In this document: one piece after another, positions 52,960 to 60,502 of the stretch | How the letters are laid out: each line of letters starts with the position of its first letter | How positions within the stretch are numbered: position 1 is the first letter of the stretch | Assembly: GCA_963704535.1 (NCBI GenBank) | Contig: OY969916.1 | Span: 310,001-374,000 of the forward strand | Origin: G963704535 sp963704535 | GTDB lineage: Bacteria; Chloroflexota; Chloroflexia; Chloroflexales; Roseiflexaceae | DNA: 64,000 nucleotides | Direction of reading: 5' to 3' | Notes under the pieces: model-generated | What the model saw: only the letters and a program-made list of their open reading frames with translations | Database searches by the model: none | What the model was told of the DNA's origin: nothing | Made by a program: the position numbers and the translations under genes

Positions 52960-53235
52960 TTATGGCTTTTGCGGGCCTTTCCTCTTAATTATCCATTGAC
53001 GTAACCTGAAAAAGACATATATAATATATAATGCCGCGAGGATTGCACCGAAATATATACCGGGTAGCCAGAAATCCCACTGTTCTTTTGTTGGATTTGA
53101 TTGATTGAAAGACCATAAGAAGTAGATCCAAGCTGCTGTGATACTATTCATTAGTACAACAAATACGATTTCGACTTCAATAAAGCGATTGTTCCAATGA
53201 TATGGTGCATACCTTCTAATGACTAGCAAAATAAT
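52960..53235 (-). pseudogene. 3' part of a membrane-protein gene interrupted by an IS5-type element
   Basis: The distal part of a low-GC gene encoding three membrane segments (EIVFVVLMNSITAAWIYFLW, GIYFGAILAALYIIYVFF) and a basic tail. If the element at 53236-54251 and one AAT target copy are removed, it fuses in frame to the 5' part at 54252-54914: …AILLF-ILLVIRRYAPYHW…. The reconstructed protein has about 310 residues. Function unknown. Confidence 0.85.
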
Positions 53236-54251
53236 AGACATTATCAAGGTTGGCGGTATACTGTCCGGGATGTTCTTTCACGGAGTGAAATAATGCCAAA
53301 GTTCGACACCATTTTGCAGAATGAGCGGCGCTTACGCGCCTTTACCGGCCTGGATACAGCCACCTTCACAGCCTTCTTACCCGATTTTACCAAGGCAATG
53401 CAACACTATCTCAAGGGCACGACCCTTGATGGCTACGTCCGAGAAGGCGACCGCGCGATTACCTACGCCAACAGCCCGCTACCCACAGCCTCTGATCGGC
53501 TGCTATTCATCCTCACCTATCTCAAGCAGAATGCTATCCAAGAGGTGCATGGGCAGCTCTTCGGCATGAGTCAGTCAAATGTCAGTAAATGGGTGCGGCT
53601 ATTACTGGATATCTCTGAACGATGCCTTGGCCGCCCAACGGCTGTTGCCAGCACGCAGCGCAGCAGAATTGGCAGCGCGGTTACGAGACGAAACGCTCGA
53701 ACTCGATCCAGAGGCTCCCCTTTTTTCTGTCACGACGCTACAGAGCGACCGATAGCACGACCAAAAGATGCGGAGGAGCAGGAAATCTACTACAGCGGCA
53801 AGCAGAAAGACCATACCATCAAGAATGTGCTCATTGTGGATGCGGCTGGGTGTATTTGGTTTTTGAGCGCCACATATGCCGGCAAAGTTCACGATAAACG
53901 GATTGCGGATGAAGCCCAATATCGGCTGCCGGAAGGCAGCGTGTTGGGGCAAGATAGTGGATTTCAGGGTTTCACACTGCCGGATGTGTTCATCCTCCAA
54001 CCAAAAAAGAAGCCACGCAACGGCACGCTGACCGAGGACGAGAAAGCAGAGAATCGCTGGATCTCGCACATCAGAGTGCTGGTCGAGCATAGTATCGGTG
54101 GTGTGAAAGTCTATCGGATAGTTCACGATGTAATTCGTCACTGGTGTCCTTCCATCCGCGATCAGGTAATGCAGATTTGCTGTGGCCTCTACAATCTGCG
54201 GCTACGTCATCAGATGGCGGATACAAGCCTATCTGAATCTTGATAATGTCT
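53236..54251 (+). mobile_element. IS5-type insertion sequence (1,016 bp)
   Basis: Terminal inverted repeats AGACATTATCAAG (53236-53248) and CTTGATAATGTCT (54239-54251) are perfect over 13 bp. Target duplication is AAT (53233-53235 and 54252-54254). It encodes one DDE transposase and interrupts a membrane-protein gene. Confidence 0.92.
53293..54243 (+). CDS. IS5-type DDE transposase with locally shifted segment
   Basis: A 316-residue transposase of the IS5/DDE_4 kind: GQLFGMSQSNVSKWV (helix-turn-helix), YYSGKQKDHTIKN, VLIVDAAG, GQDSGFQG, VEHSIGGVKVYRIV. Between 53617 and 53717 the annotated frame gives an unlikely Arg/Ser-rich stretch. The next frame reads LNDALAAQRLLPARSAAELA…ELDPEAPLFS, which fits the family and leads to HDATERPIARPKD. 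Two compensating single-base changes therefore surround this segment; the enzyme may be inactive or the sequence wrong here. Confidence 0.82.
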   Translation: MPKFDTILQNERRLRAFTGLDTATFTAFLPDFTKAMQHYLKGTTLDGYVREGDRAITYANSPLPTASDRLLFILTYLKQNAIQEVHGQLFGMSQSNVSKWVRLLLDISERCLGRPTAVASTQRSRIGSAVTRRNARTRSRGSPFFCHDATERPIARPKDAEEQEIYYSGKQKDHTIKNVLIVDAAGCIWFLSATYAGKVHDKRIADEAQYRLPEGSVLGQDSGFQGFTLPDVFILQPKKKPRNGTLTEDEKAENRWISHIRVLVEHSIGGVKVYRIVHDVIRHWCPSIRDQVMQICCGLYNLRLRHQMADTSLSES

Positions 54252-54914
54252 AATAAAGAGCAGAATTGCCATAATGCCTGCCAAAAAGAAAGTATGTGTA
54301 ACTCCAATTCTGAGATACCCATTGGTCGCGAAAGAAAATATAGTTGGCTCGTCACCTGATATGATGGTTATTTCTCTAACCCCTGCTATTCTAGCGCTCG
54401 GCAATATAGTGGGAGCATTATTATTGGGATTGGGATCATCCACAAAAGTTAGTCGAAAAGAGATTATGTCTCCTGGATTGAGCAGAGATTTTGATAAAAC
54501 TATACTATCGGTAAGAGTATCCGTTACAGCGAAATCCACTCCAGTCGGTTTCTTATGTGTGACGACAGCTCCAACTATGCTTCCAGACGACTTAATCGTT
54601 AATTTAATGGGTTCAATATAATCACCAGGGCGAATTATCGTATTACCATTATTTGATAAATCAAAATATAAACTTGAAACAGTAGTAGCTATTTTGTCTC
54701 GATATAATACTCGTATATCGTCCTTATATTCGGGATCTTGCCAAACAATGCCATATTTACCATGCATAATAATTCTTAAATCCGAGTGGTTTTGTGATTT
54801 GCTAAACAAATCGTAAGCTACAATAGTTGAAATCATCAATGTAATGACAGCCACGATAACACCGAGGAATTGCCAGACAGGATCGCGTAAACGAGCACTC
54901 CATTTAGTTGACAT
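54252..54914 (-). pseudogene. 5' part of the IS-interrupted membrane-protein gene
   Basis: It encodes an N-terminal membrane segment (FLGVIVAVITLMISTIVAYDLF), about 120 residues of probable extracytoplasmic beta-domain (VLYRDKIATTVSSLYFDLSN, VGAVVTHKKPTGVDF) and the beginning of a second segment. The coding frame then runs into the IS5-type inverted repeat. A second insertion (54926-56179) lies only 2 nt upstream of the target copy at its ribosome-binding site, so its promoter is also gone. Function unknown; it may once have been co-transcribed with the TIR-like gene. Confidence 0.82.
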
Positions 54915-54925
54915 AAATGACCTCT

Positions 54926-56179
54926 TTGCTACCGTACAGAAAATATGAGCTGATCAAGCGGTAACGCATCTCGGTGGGCCAGAAGGAAATCGATGGGCAT
55001 GGTATCCTGTTCGTCAGCGTAACCAAACGAGACGAATGGAGGGAAACCATGCACATCAACTTCCGTACCTATCGTACCATCAAACTGACCCTGGCGCAGG
55101 TTTTGCACACCCGTGCCAACAGCCATGCCGAACAGCACCTTAACACCTTGAGCTTGCTGATTTGTGGCATCGTCAGTGCCCAGCATGTGCAGTTCGATAA
55201 GCTCGCCAGCCATGCCCCGATCAGAGGACGCAAGAATGAAAGCCTGATCACGCGCTTTCGGCGCTGGGTCAAGCACGACGCTATCACGCTGGAGGCGCTC
55301 TGGCTCCCGTTCGCCCGTGCGGTACTCTCCAGTCTGGCGCACCTGCCACTGACCATCCTGCTGGATGGAACCACCGCCGGGCGCGGCTGTGTGGTCTTGA
55401 TGGCCAGCGTTCTCTATCGTCATCGCGCCATTCCGCTGCTGTGGACGGTGGTAAAGGGCAAGAAGGGCCATCTGCCTGAGGCGCTGCATTGCGCACTGAT
55501 CGAGCAGCTTCAGGAGTTGATCCCGCCCGATGCGACCGTCACGCTGCTGGGCGATGGTGAGTTTGACGGCACCGAGTTGCAAACCAGATTGCGCGCGAGG
55601 AAGTGGGAGTATGTCTGCCGCACTGCTACCAACATTCTGATCTTTGCTCAGGATGGGGTCTTCACGGTCGGTGATCTGCCGCTCTCGCGCGGTGAGGCTG
55701 TCGCCATCGCGGATGTGCGCATGACCGCCAAGCAGTATGGACCAATTCTGGTGATTGGGGTCTGGGACGCCAAGCAGCAGCAACCACTCTATCTGATCAG
55801 CTCGTTGAGTGATGCGGACGAGGCGGTCAAGCGCTATCGGATGCGCTTTCGGATTGAGTGCATGTTTGCCAATCATAAAAGTCGTGGGTTTCGGATTGAC
55901 AAAAGCCATCTGGCCGCCCCCGAACGTCTGGCGCGGCTGCTGATCGCCACTGCTCTGGCCTATGTGTGGATTCATGCGGCCGCCGTGTTTGCCCAGGAGC
56001 AGGGATGGGTCGAACAATTTCATCGCAAAGATCGCTGTGACTTAGGCCTGTTTCAAATCGGGCTGCGCGCGATACAGTATGCACTACGTGAAGGGTTACG
56101 TGTTCCGGTCAGTTTCCGATTGCCCATAGACCCGCCCACTGCCTCACACATGGCGAACGGATTTTCTGTACGGTAGCAA
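54926..56179 (+). mobile_element. IS4-type insertion sequence (1,254 bp)
   Basis: Perfect 19-bp inverted repeats TTGCTACCGTACAGAAAAT (54926-54944; complement at 56161-56179). 10-bp target duplication AATGACCTCT at 54916-54925 and 56180-56189. Length and duplication fit the IS4 family. Confidence 0.93.
55049..56176 (+). CDS. IS4-type DDE transposase
   Basis: A 375-residue transposase starting MHINFRTYRTIKLTLAQ after GGAGGGAAACC. Visible: LTILLDGTTAG (first Asp), TLLGDGEFDG (second Asp) and the YRMRFRIECMFANHKSRGF block with the catalytic Glu, the Y-(2)-R-(3)-E-(6)-K signature of IS4. Its stop lies inside the right inverted repeat, as is usual. The gene looks intact. Confidence 0.92.
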   Translation: MHINFRTYRTIKLTLAQVLHTRANSHAEQHLNTLSLLICGIVSAQHVQFDKLASHAPIRGRKNESLITRFRRWVKHDAITLEALWLPFARAVLSSLAHLPLTILLDGTTAGRGCVVLMASVLYRHRAIPLLWTVVKGKKGHLPEALHCALIEQLQELIPPDATVTLLGDGEFDGTELQTRLRARKWEYVCRTATNILIFAQDGVFTVGDLPLSRGEAVAIADVRMTAKQYGPILVIGVWDAKQQQPLYLISSLSDADEAVKRYRMRFRIECMFANHKSRGFRIDKSHLAAPERLARLLIATALAYVWIHAAAVFAQEQGWVEQFHRKDRCDLGLFQIGLRAIQYALREGLRVPVSFRLPIDPPTASHMANGFSVR

Positions 56180-56189
56180 AATGACCTCT

Positions 56190-56272
56190 GCATTTCAGAC
56201 TTTCAGATTGGGCGTTCCTGAAGCGGAAGCATAAAGTGGATGAATATCTTTGTCAAGCAATGTTAGTTTGTA
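56190..56272. other. Short gap between two insertion sequences
   Basis: It holds the right IS4 target flank and the left TTTGTA target copy (56267-56272) of the next element. No gene is seen. Confidence 0.6.
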
Positions 56273-57600
56273 CTGTAGTTTTGCAAAGTTGAACCACACG
56301 CGCTCCTGTAGTAGGATAGCCCCATGCGGATCCGTGCCAGATGAATCACCACCAGGAGCGGGTATGCCAGCGATTGTTGAGTTCCCAAGCGTCGTGCAAG
56401 ACCTCCTGGTCCAATACGCAGACCTGTTTGCCAACCAGCCCGAGCGCCAGCACTTCGCTGAGTATCTGACCGGCCTGTTCATTGCTGAACGCAAAACCGT
56501 CAGCGGTATCAACCGCGAGTTTGCAGTCACGACAGACCAGTCCTGCCTGAACCGCTGGATCACTGAGGTTGAGTGGGAGGAAAAGGCGCTCAACCAGCGG
56601 CGCCTCGAGCTGCTGCAACGCGACTCTGCCACCCACTACACCAAGAATGGCGTCATCGCGATTGATAACACCCTCATCGATCACGACGGCAAGCTGATTG
56701 AAGATGTCGGCTGGTTCTGGGATCATGCTGAGAAGCGGCACCTGATTGCCCACGACTACTTGATCGCCAACTACGTCTGCGCTTCCGGCAAGCACTATCC
56801 GCTGGAGTTCCGCCGCTTTCGCAAGAAGGACACCTGTGCCGCCACAGGCAGTCTCTTCAAGAACCACACCGTCCTGTGTCAAGAACTGGTCGATTGGGTC
56901 GTGGAACAGAACATACCGGGCGATTTCACCTTCGATAGTTACTTCACCCATGCCGACATTCTCAACCACATCGACGGTTATGGCCGCAATTACGTCGGTG
57001 ATCTGAAGTTCAATCGTACTATCAACGTCGATGGACGCGACTGGAAAGCCAGTGAATGGGTGAAGGCCGAACTGGGACCGCTGTGTCGGCGCAAAACGAC
57101 CGTCGACGGCAAAGAGCAATGGTACTTCACCAAAAGTATTCGCATTCCGGGCGTCACGCACACGGTGCGGATTGTGGTGCTGTGGAAAGGGCAACGGGAT
57201 GCCGAACCACGCAAGATCTTGATTACCAATCGCACCTATTGGGAAGTGCATCGCATCCTCAAGACGTATCGCAAACGCTGGACAGGAACGGAGACCTTCC
57301 ATCGGGACGGGAAGCAGCATCTCGGCATGGGCGATTGTCAGCTCAGGAAGGGCGAGAGCCAGACACGGCATATGTATCTCGTATTCCTGGCGTACAGCGC
57401 CTTGATGACCCAGTTGCGGCACGACCGTGCGCAGGAATGGGCTCAGGCACGCCTAATGACCATCGGCGAGTCCTGTCGCGCCATGTCTCGCGAGACCTTG
57501 GGCAAAACGATCGCCTGGGTGGTTGAGCAGGTTCAGCAAGGGCAGAGTCTGTCCGATATCAAGGCCCATTTGGCCCTACCCTAACTTTGCAAAACTACAG
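56273..57600 (+). mobile_element. DDE insertion sequence (1,328 bp)
   Basis: Perfect 18-bp inverted repeats CTGTAGTTTTGCAAAGTT (56273-56290; complement at 57583-57600). Target duplication TTTGTA on both sides (56267-56272, 57601-57606). It carries one transposase gene. Confidence 0.9.
56364..57584 (+). CDS. IS701-like DDE transposase
   Basis: A 406-residue transposase starting MPAIVEFPSVVQDLLVQYAD after CAGGAGCGGG. Visible: YLTGLFIAERKTVSGINREF, GVIAIDNTLIDHDG (Asp), DFTFDSYFTHADIL (Asp) and WTGTETFHRDGKQHLGMGDCQ (Glu region). The arrangement resembles the IS701 group; family naming is by memory. Apparently intact. Confidence 0.88.
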   Translation: MPAIVEFPSVVQDLLVQYADLFANQPERQHFAEYLTGLFIAERKTVSGINREFAVTTDQSCLNRWITEVEWEEKALNQRRLELLQRDSATHYTKNGVIAIDNTLIDHDGKLIEDVGWFWDHAEKRHLIAHDYLIANYVCASGKHYPLEFRRFRKKDTCAATGSLFKNHTVLCQELVDWVVEQNIPGDFTFDSYFTHADILNHIDGYGRNYVGDLKFNRTINVDGRDWKASEWVKAELGPLCRRKTTVDGKEQWYFTKSIRIPGVTHTVRIVVLWKGQRDAEPRKILITNRTYWEVHRILKTYRKRWTGTETFHRDGKQHLGMGDCQLRKGESQTRHMYLVFLAYSALMTQLRHDRAQEWAQARLMTIGESCRAMSRETLGKTIAWVVEQVQQGQSLSDIKAHLALP

Positions 57601-57707
57601 TTTGTACTACAGAGCAATATAAGGTAAGGGAAAGCCGATCTCGCAGAACTGCTTGTATAGAAGCGCCCAACTAGCTAGGAATCGGTGGACCTAAACCCTT
57701 TCTACCC

Positions 57708-57751
57708 TGCGAAACTCGTGCTACTATACGAACGAAGTTTCGCATAGTAGC
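57708..57751 (+). promoter_or_regulatory. Two mutually exclusive hairpins before the MurK-like gene
   Basis: TGCGAAACT (57708-57716) pairs with AGTTTCGCA (57736-57744). The alternative stem GCTACTATACGAA (57720-57732) pairs with TTTCGCATAGTAGC (57738-57751). Both cannot form together. They lie 30-70 bp before the start codon at 57781. An attenuator-like switch or an operator is possible. Confidence 0.45.
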
Positions 57752-57780
57752 AACTTCCCCGTATACGCAGGTCAAACAGT

Positions 57781-58695
57781 ATGCCTATAATCCTCGGCAT
57801 CGACGGCGGCGGCTCGCGCACCCGTGCCCTGCTGGCCGATGCAGGGGTCGGGGTGCTGGGCACCGGCGCGGCTGGAGCCAGCAACTACCGCTCGGTCGGG
57901 TTCGCGGCGGCCACCGAGGCGCTGCTGGAGGCCACGGCTGAAGCGCTGCACTCGGCAGGGCTGGCGCCGGAGACGCCGCTGGCCGCCGCCTGCTTCGGCC
58001 TGGCCGGCGTGGGCCGCCCGGAGGACCAGGCCCGCTTCGAGGCTTGGGCGGCGGCGCGACCGATCGCGGGCCGCCAACTCTTCGTCAGCGACGCCGAGCT
58101 GGTGCTGGCGGCGGGCACTCCGCAGGGCTGGGGCGCGGCGCTGGTCGCCGGCACCGGCTCGTTCTGCTGGGGCCGCGCCGCCGATGGGCGCACGGCGCGG
58201 GTCGGCGGCTGGGGCTACCTGCTGGGCGACGAGGGCAGCGGCTACGACCTGGCACTCCGGGCGCTGCGCCTGGCCACCCAGACCGCCGACGGCCGGGCTG
58301 AGGCCCACGCGCTCCTGCGCGCCGTCCTCGACCACTGGGGCCTCGACGCGCCCGCCGATCTAATCGGCTACGTCTACCACTCCGACCGCACGCGCGCCGA
58401 GATCGCCGGCCTGTGCGCGCCGCTGCTGGCGCTGGCCGAGGCCGGCGACCCGTACGCCGCCGCGCTGCTGGAGGGCGCCGCCGAGGAGTTGGCCCGCATG
58501 CTGGCTGTGGTGGTGGGCACGCTTGGCCTACATGAGCCGCCGGTGGCCCTGGCCGGCGGGCTGCTGGGCGCCAGCCGCCGCCTGCGCGAGGCGTTCGCCG
58601 CCCGCGCCGGCGTCGCGCTCGGCCCGCTCGTCTACGTCGAGGACCCAGCCCAGGGCGCGCTGGTTTTGGCCCGCCGGCTGCTAAGGGAAACGTGA
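57781..58695 (+). CDS. BadF/BcrAD-ATPase family amino-sugar kinase (MurK-like)
   Basis: A 304-residue ASKHA-fold kinase: GIDGGGSRTRALLAD (phosphate 1), CFGLAGVGRPED, VSDAELVLAAG, VAGTGSFCWGR (phosphate 2), GGWGYLLGDEGSGYDLALRAL and VALAGGLL (adenosine). This pattern is shared by GlcNAc kinases and the MurNAc/GlcNAc kinase MurK. With nagZ, namZ, anmK and murQ nearby, phosphorylation of imported MurNAc or GlcNAc is the likely role. It is separated from murQ by the 8-kb island. A typical ribosome site is not obvious before ATG 57781. Confidence 0.85.
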   Translation: MPIILGIDGGGSRTRALLADAGVGVLGTGAAGASNYRSVGFAAATEALLEATAEALHSAGLAPETPLAAACFGLAGVGRPEDQARFEAWAAARPIAGRQLFVSDAELVLAAGTPQGWGAALVAGTGSFCWGRAADGRTARVGGWGYLLGDEGSGYDLALRALRLATQTADGRAEAHALLRAVLDHWGLDAPADLIGYVYHSDRTRAEIAGLCAPLLALAEAGDPYAAALLEGAAEELARMLAVVVGTLGLHEPPVALAGGLLGASRRLREAFAARAGVALGPLVYVEDPAQGALVLARRLLRET

Positions 58696-58736
58696 GTGCC
58701 GTACTGATCACGCTTCACGTTTCACGTTTCGGGTCT

Positions 58737-58865
58737 GTAGTAGTTTTTCTTCCTTTTCTCGTGGATTTTTCGCCCGGCCGGGCGAAAAATCCACGAGAAA
58801 AAATGGGTGAAGTACCTTGCTGCCGCAGGCAATAGAGCGTTGCAGGCGCCACCGCGTGAGTCCTG
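58737..58865. repeat. MITE-like palindromic element, copy 4
   Basis: Arms CTCGTGGATTTTTCGCCCGG and complement. The right side reads TGGGTGAAGTACCTTGCTGCC, then a GGCGCCACCGCGTGAG end, as in copy 1. Confidence 0.85.
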
Positions 58866-58891
58866 TGAATGAGGAGATTGCAGTGGGATGG

Positions 58892-60193
58892 CTATTCCAG
58901 CGCCCGTATCCGTGGCACAAATACCCAGATCAGGCCGGCGAATGCGAGCGCAACCAGCGCGCCGCTGATCACCGCGGTCGGCTCGCCGGCGTACTCGGCC
59001 ACGGTGCCGACCCACAGCGCGCCGAGCGGCATGCCGCCGAAGAAGGTCATGCTGTAGACGCTCATCACCCGCCCGCGCAGCGCGTCCGGCACCAGCGTCT
59101 GCACCAGGGCATTGGCGATATTCATGATCAGGATCACCGCCATCCCGCCGACGAGCAGCAGCGCCAGCGACAGCGGCAGCCAGCGGGCCAGGGCGAACAG
59201 CAGCAGCAGCACGGGAAAGGCAAAGGTGCCGATCGTCAGCAGCCGGCCTTTGAAGCGGAAGCGGCCCAGCGAGGCGATCAGCAGCGCGCTCAGCAGCGCG
59301 CCCACGCCGCGCGCCGATTGCAGCAGCCCGTTGGTCGTCGCGTCGCCACCCAGGATGCGGACGGCCCACGCCGGGAACACCGTGGCCGACGAGATGCCGA
59401 AGAAGCTGGTGACGCCCACCAGGACGATCAGGGTTCGTATCGCCGGCTCGCGCAGGATGTAGCCCATGCCCTCTTTCAGCTCATCCCAGGCCGACTTGTA
59501 GCGCCCTCGCTCGGCCTGCGGCGCGATCTGCATCAGCAGCAGCGCCACGATCACGGCGATGAACGAGAGCCCGTTGAGCATAAAGCACCAGGCCGGGCCG
59601 ATCAGCGCGTAGGCTATCCCGGCCACCGCCGGCCCGGTCGCCGTCGCCAGGTTGAACATGGTCGCGTTCAGCGCGATTGCGTTGATCAGATCCTCGCGCT
59701 CGACCAGCTCGCTCACGAGTGCCAGGCGCGCCGGCGCGTCGAACGCGTTGACGACACCCAGGCAGAACGCTAGCACCACGATATGCCAGGGCTGAATCAG
59801 GCCCGCGAACACCAGGCCGGCCAGGATGAACGCCAACATCATCATCGCCGACTGGGTGATCACCATCAGCCGCCGCCGCGACACGCGGTCGGCGACCACG
59901 CCGCCGTACAGCGAGAGCAGCAGCGCCGGGACGCCGGCAGCAAACCCCACGTAGCCCAGGTAGGCCGGCGAGTTGGTCAGCTGAAAGATCAGGTAGCCCT
60001 GCGCGGTCGTCTGCATCCAGGTGCCGAACAGGGATACGAGCTGCCCGGCGAACCACAGCCGGTAGTTGCGGTGCCTGAGCGCCACAAAGGTCTGCTTGGC
60101 GCTCAACCGCGCTCGTTCAGGTGGCGGCTGCGCTTTGCGCGGCTCCTGCGCCGTCGAAGTCGGCTCGGACTCGATCGAGCGTGTGGGTTTCAT
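58892..60193 (-). CDS. MFS transporter, MFS_3/EntS-like
   Basis: A 433-residue major facilitator with about 11-12 membrane segments. Characteristic blocks: NYRLWFAGQLVSLFGTWMQTTAQGYL (segment 1), GVVADRVSRRRLMVITQ (loop 2-3 motif A), NAFDAPARLALVSELV, ATGPAVAGI and LRGRVMSVYSMTFFGGMPLG. It resembles the MFS_3 group, which includes the enterobactin exporter EntS. The 45-residue N-terminal tail is charged and Pro-rich. A substrate cannot be assigned; it is not linked to the NRPS cluster in this window. Confidence 0.88.
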   Translation of the reverse strand: MKPTRSIESEPTSTAQEPRKAQPPPERARLSAKQTFVALRHRNYRLWFAGQLVSLFGTWMQTTAQGYLIFQLTNSPAYLGYVGFAAGVPALLLSLYGGVVADRVSRRRLMVITQSAMMMLAFILAGLVFAGLIQPWHIVVLAFCLGVVNAFDAPARLALVSELVEREDLINAIALNATMFNLATATGPAVAGIAYALIGPAWCFMLNGLSFIAVIVALLLMQIAPQAERGRYKSAWDELKEGMGYILREPAIRTLIVLVGVTSFFGISSATVFPAWAVRILGGDATTNGLLQSARGVGALLSALLIASLGRFRFKGRLLTIGTFAFPVLLLLFALARWLPLSLALLLVGGMAVILIMNIANALVQTLVPDALRGRVMSVYSMTFFGGMPLGALWVGTVAEYAGEPTAVISGALVALAFAGLIWVFVPRIRALE

Positions 60194-60274
60194 ACGCGTC
60201 CTGATAGTACGGATGGCTTCACGCCATCATACCACACCTCGTCGCTTTTCCCCTACGCGCCGGAGCGGGCGACC

Positions 60275-60303
60275 TTGACACGATCCCGCCCCTGGCCTAG
60301 AAT
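60275..60303 (+). promoter_or_regulatory. Sigma70-type promoter for the class V PLP enzyme
   Basis: TTGACA, 17 bp, TAGAAT followed by GATGC. Identical in layout to the promoter at 39755. It lies 200 bp before the gene, with two repeat elements in between. Confidence 0.7.
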
Positions 60304-60330
60304 GATGCGCCCCTTGAACAAGCAGAGACT

Positions 60331-60490
60331 GGAGATTGGAGATGAGAGATTGGGATCGCGAATCTCCAATCTCCAATCTCCCTGAGAAACTGTTTGAAAG
60401 GGCATCTTCTCGCCTACGATCTGGGGTGGAAAGGAGATTCTTAAGGGGCGCCCCTCAAACTCCCCCTTTTCAAACAGTCTCTGAGCTTGG
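60331..60490. repeat. GGAGATT palindrome followed by hairpin element
   Basis: 60331-60381 is the GGAGATT / AATCTCC family. 60382-60488 starts GAGAAACTGTTTGAAAGGG and ends CTTTTCAAACAGTCTCTGAG, so it has inverted ends around a GGGGCGCCCC core, MITE-like. Both fall in the 5' leader of the next gene. Confidence 0.85.
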
Positions 60491-60502
60491 AGCCATAATG
60501 CT

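Noticed and set aside
52960..53247. Independent 95-residue membrane protein
   Set aside because: Its apparent first residues come from the inverted repeat of the insertion sequence. It is the 3' part of an interrupted gene.
54929..56023. Minus-strand open frame inside the IS4-type element (also 56346-57422)
   Set aside because: Antisense shadows of transposase genes that have full DDE motifs and matching inverted repeats.
57720..57751. loxP- or dif-like recombination site
   Set aside because: Half-site length and core do not match either, and no recombinase gene is nearby. Kept only as a hairpin of unknown role.
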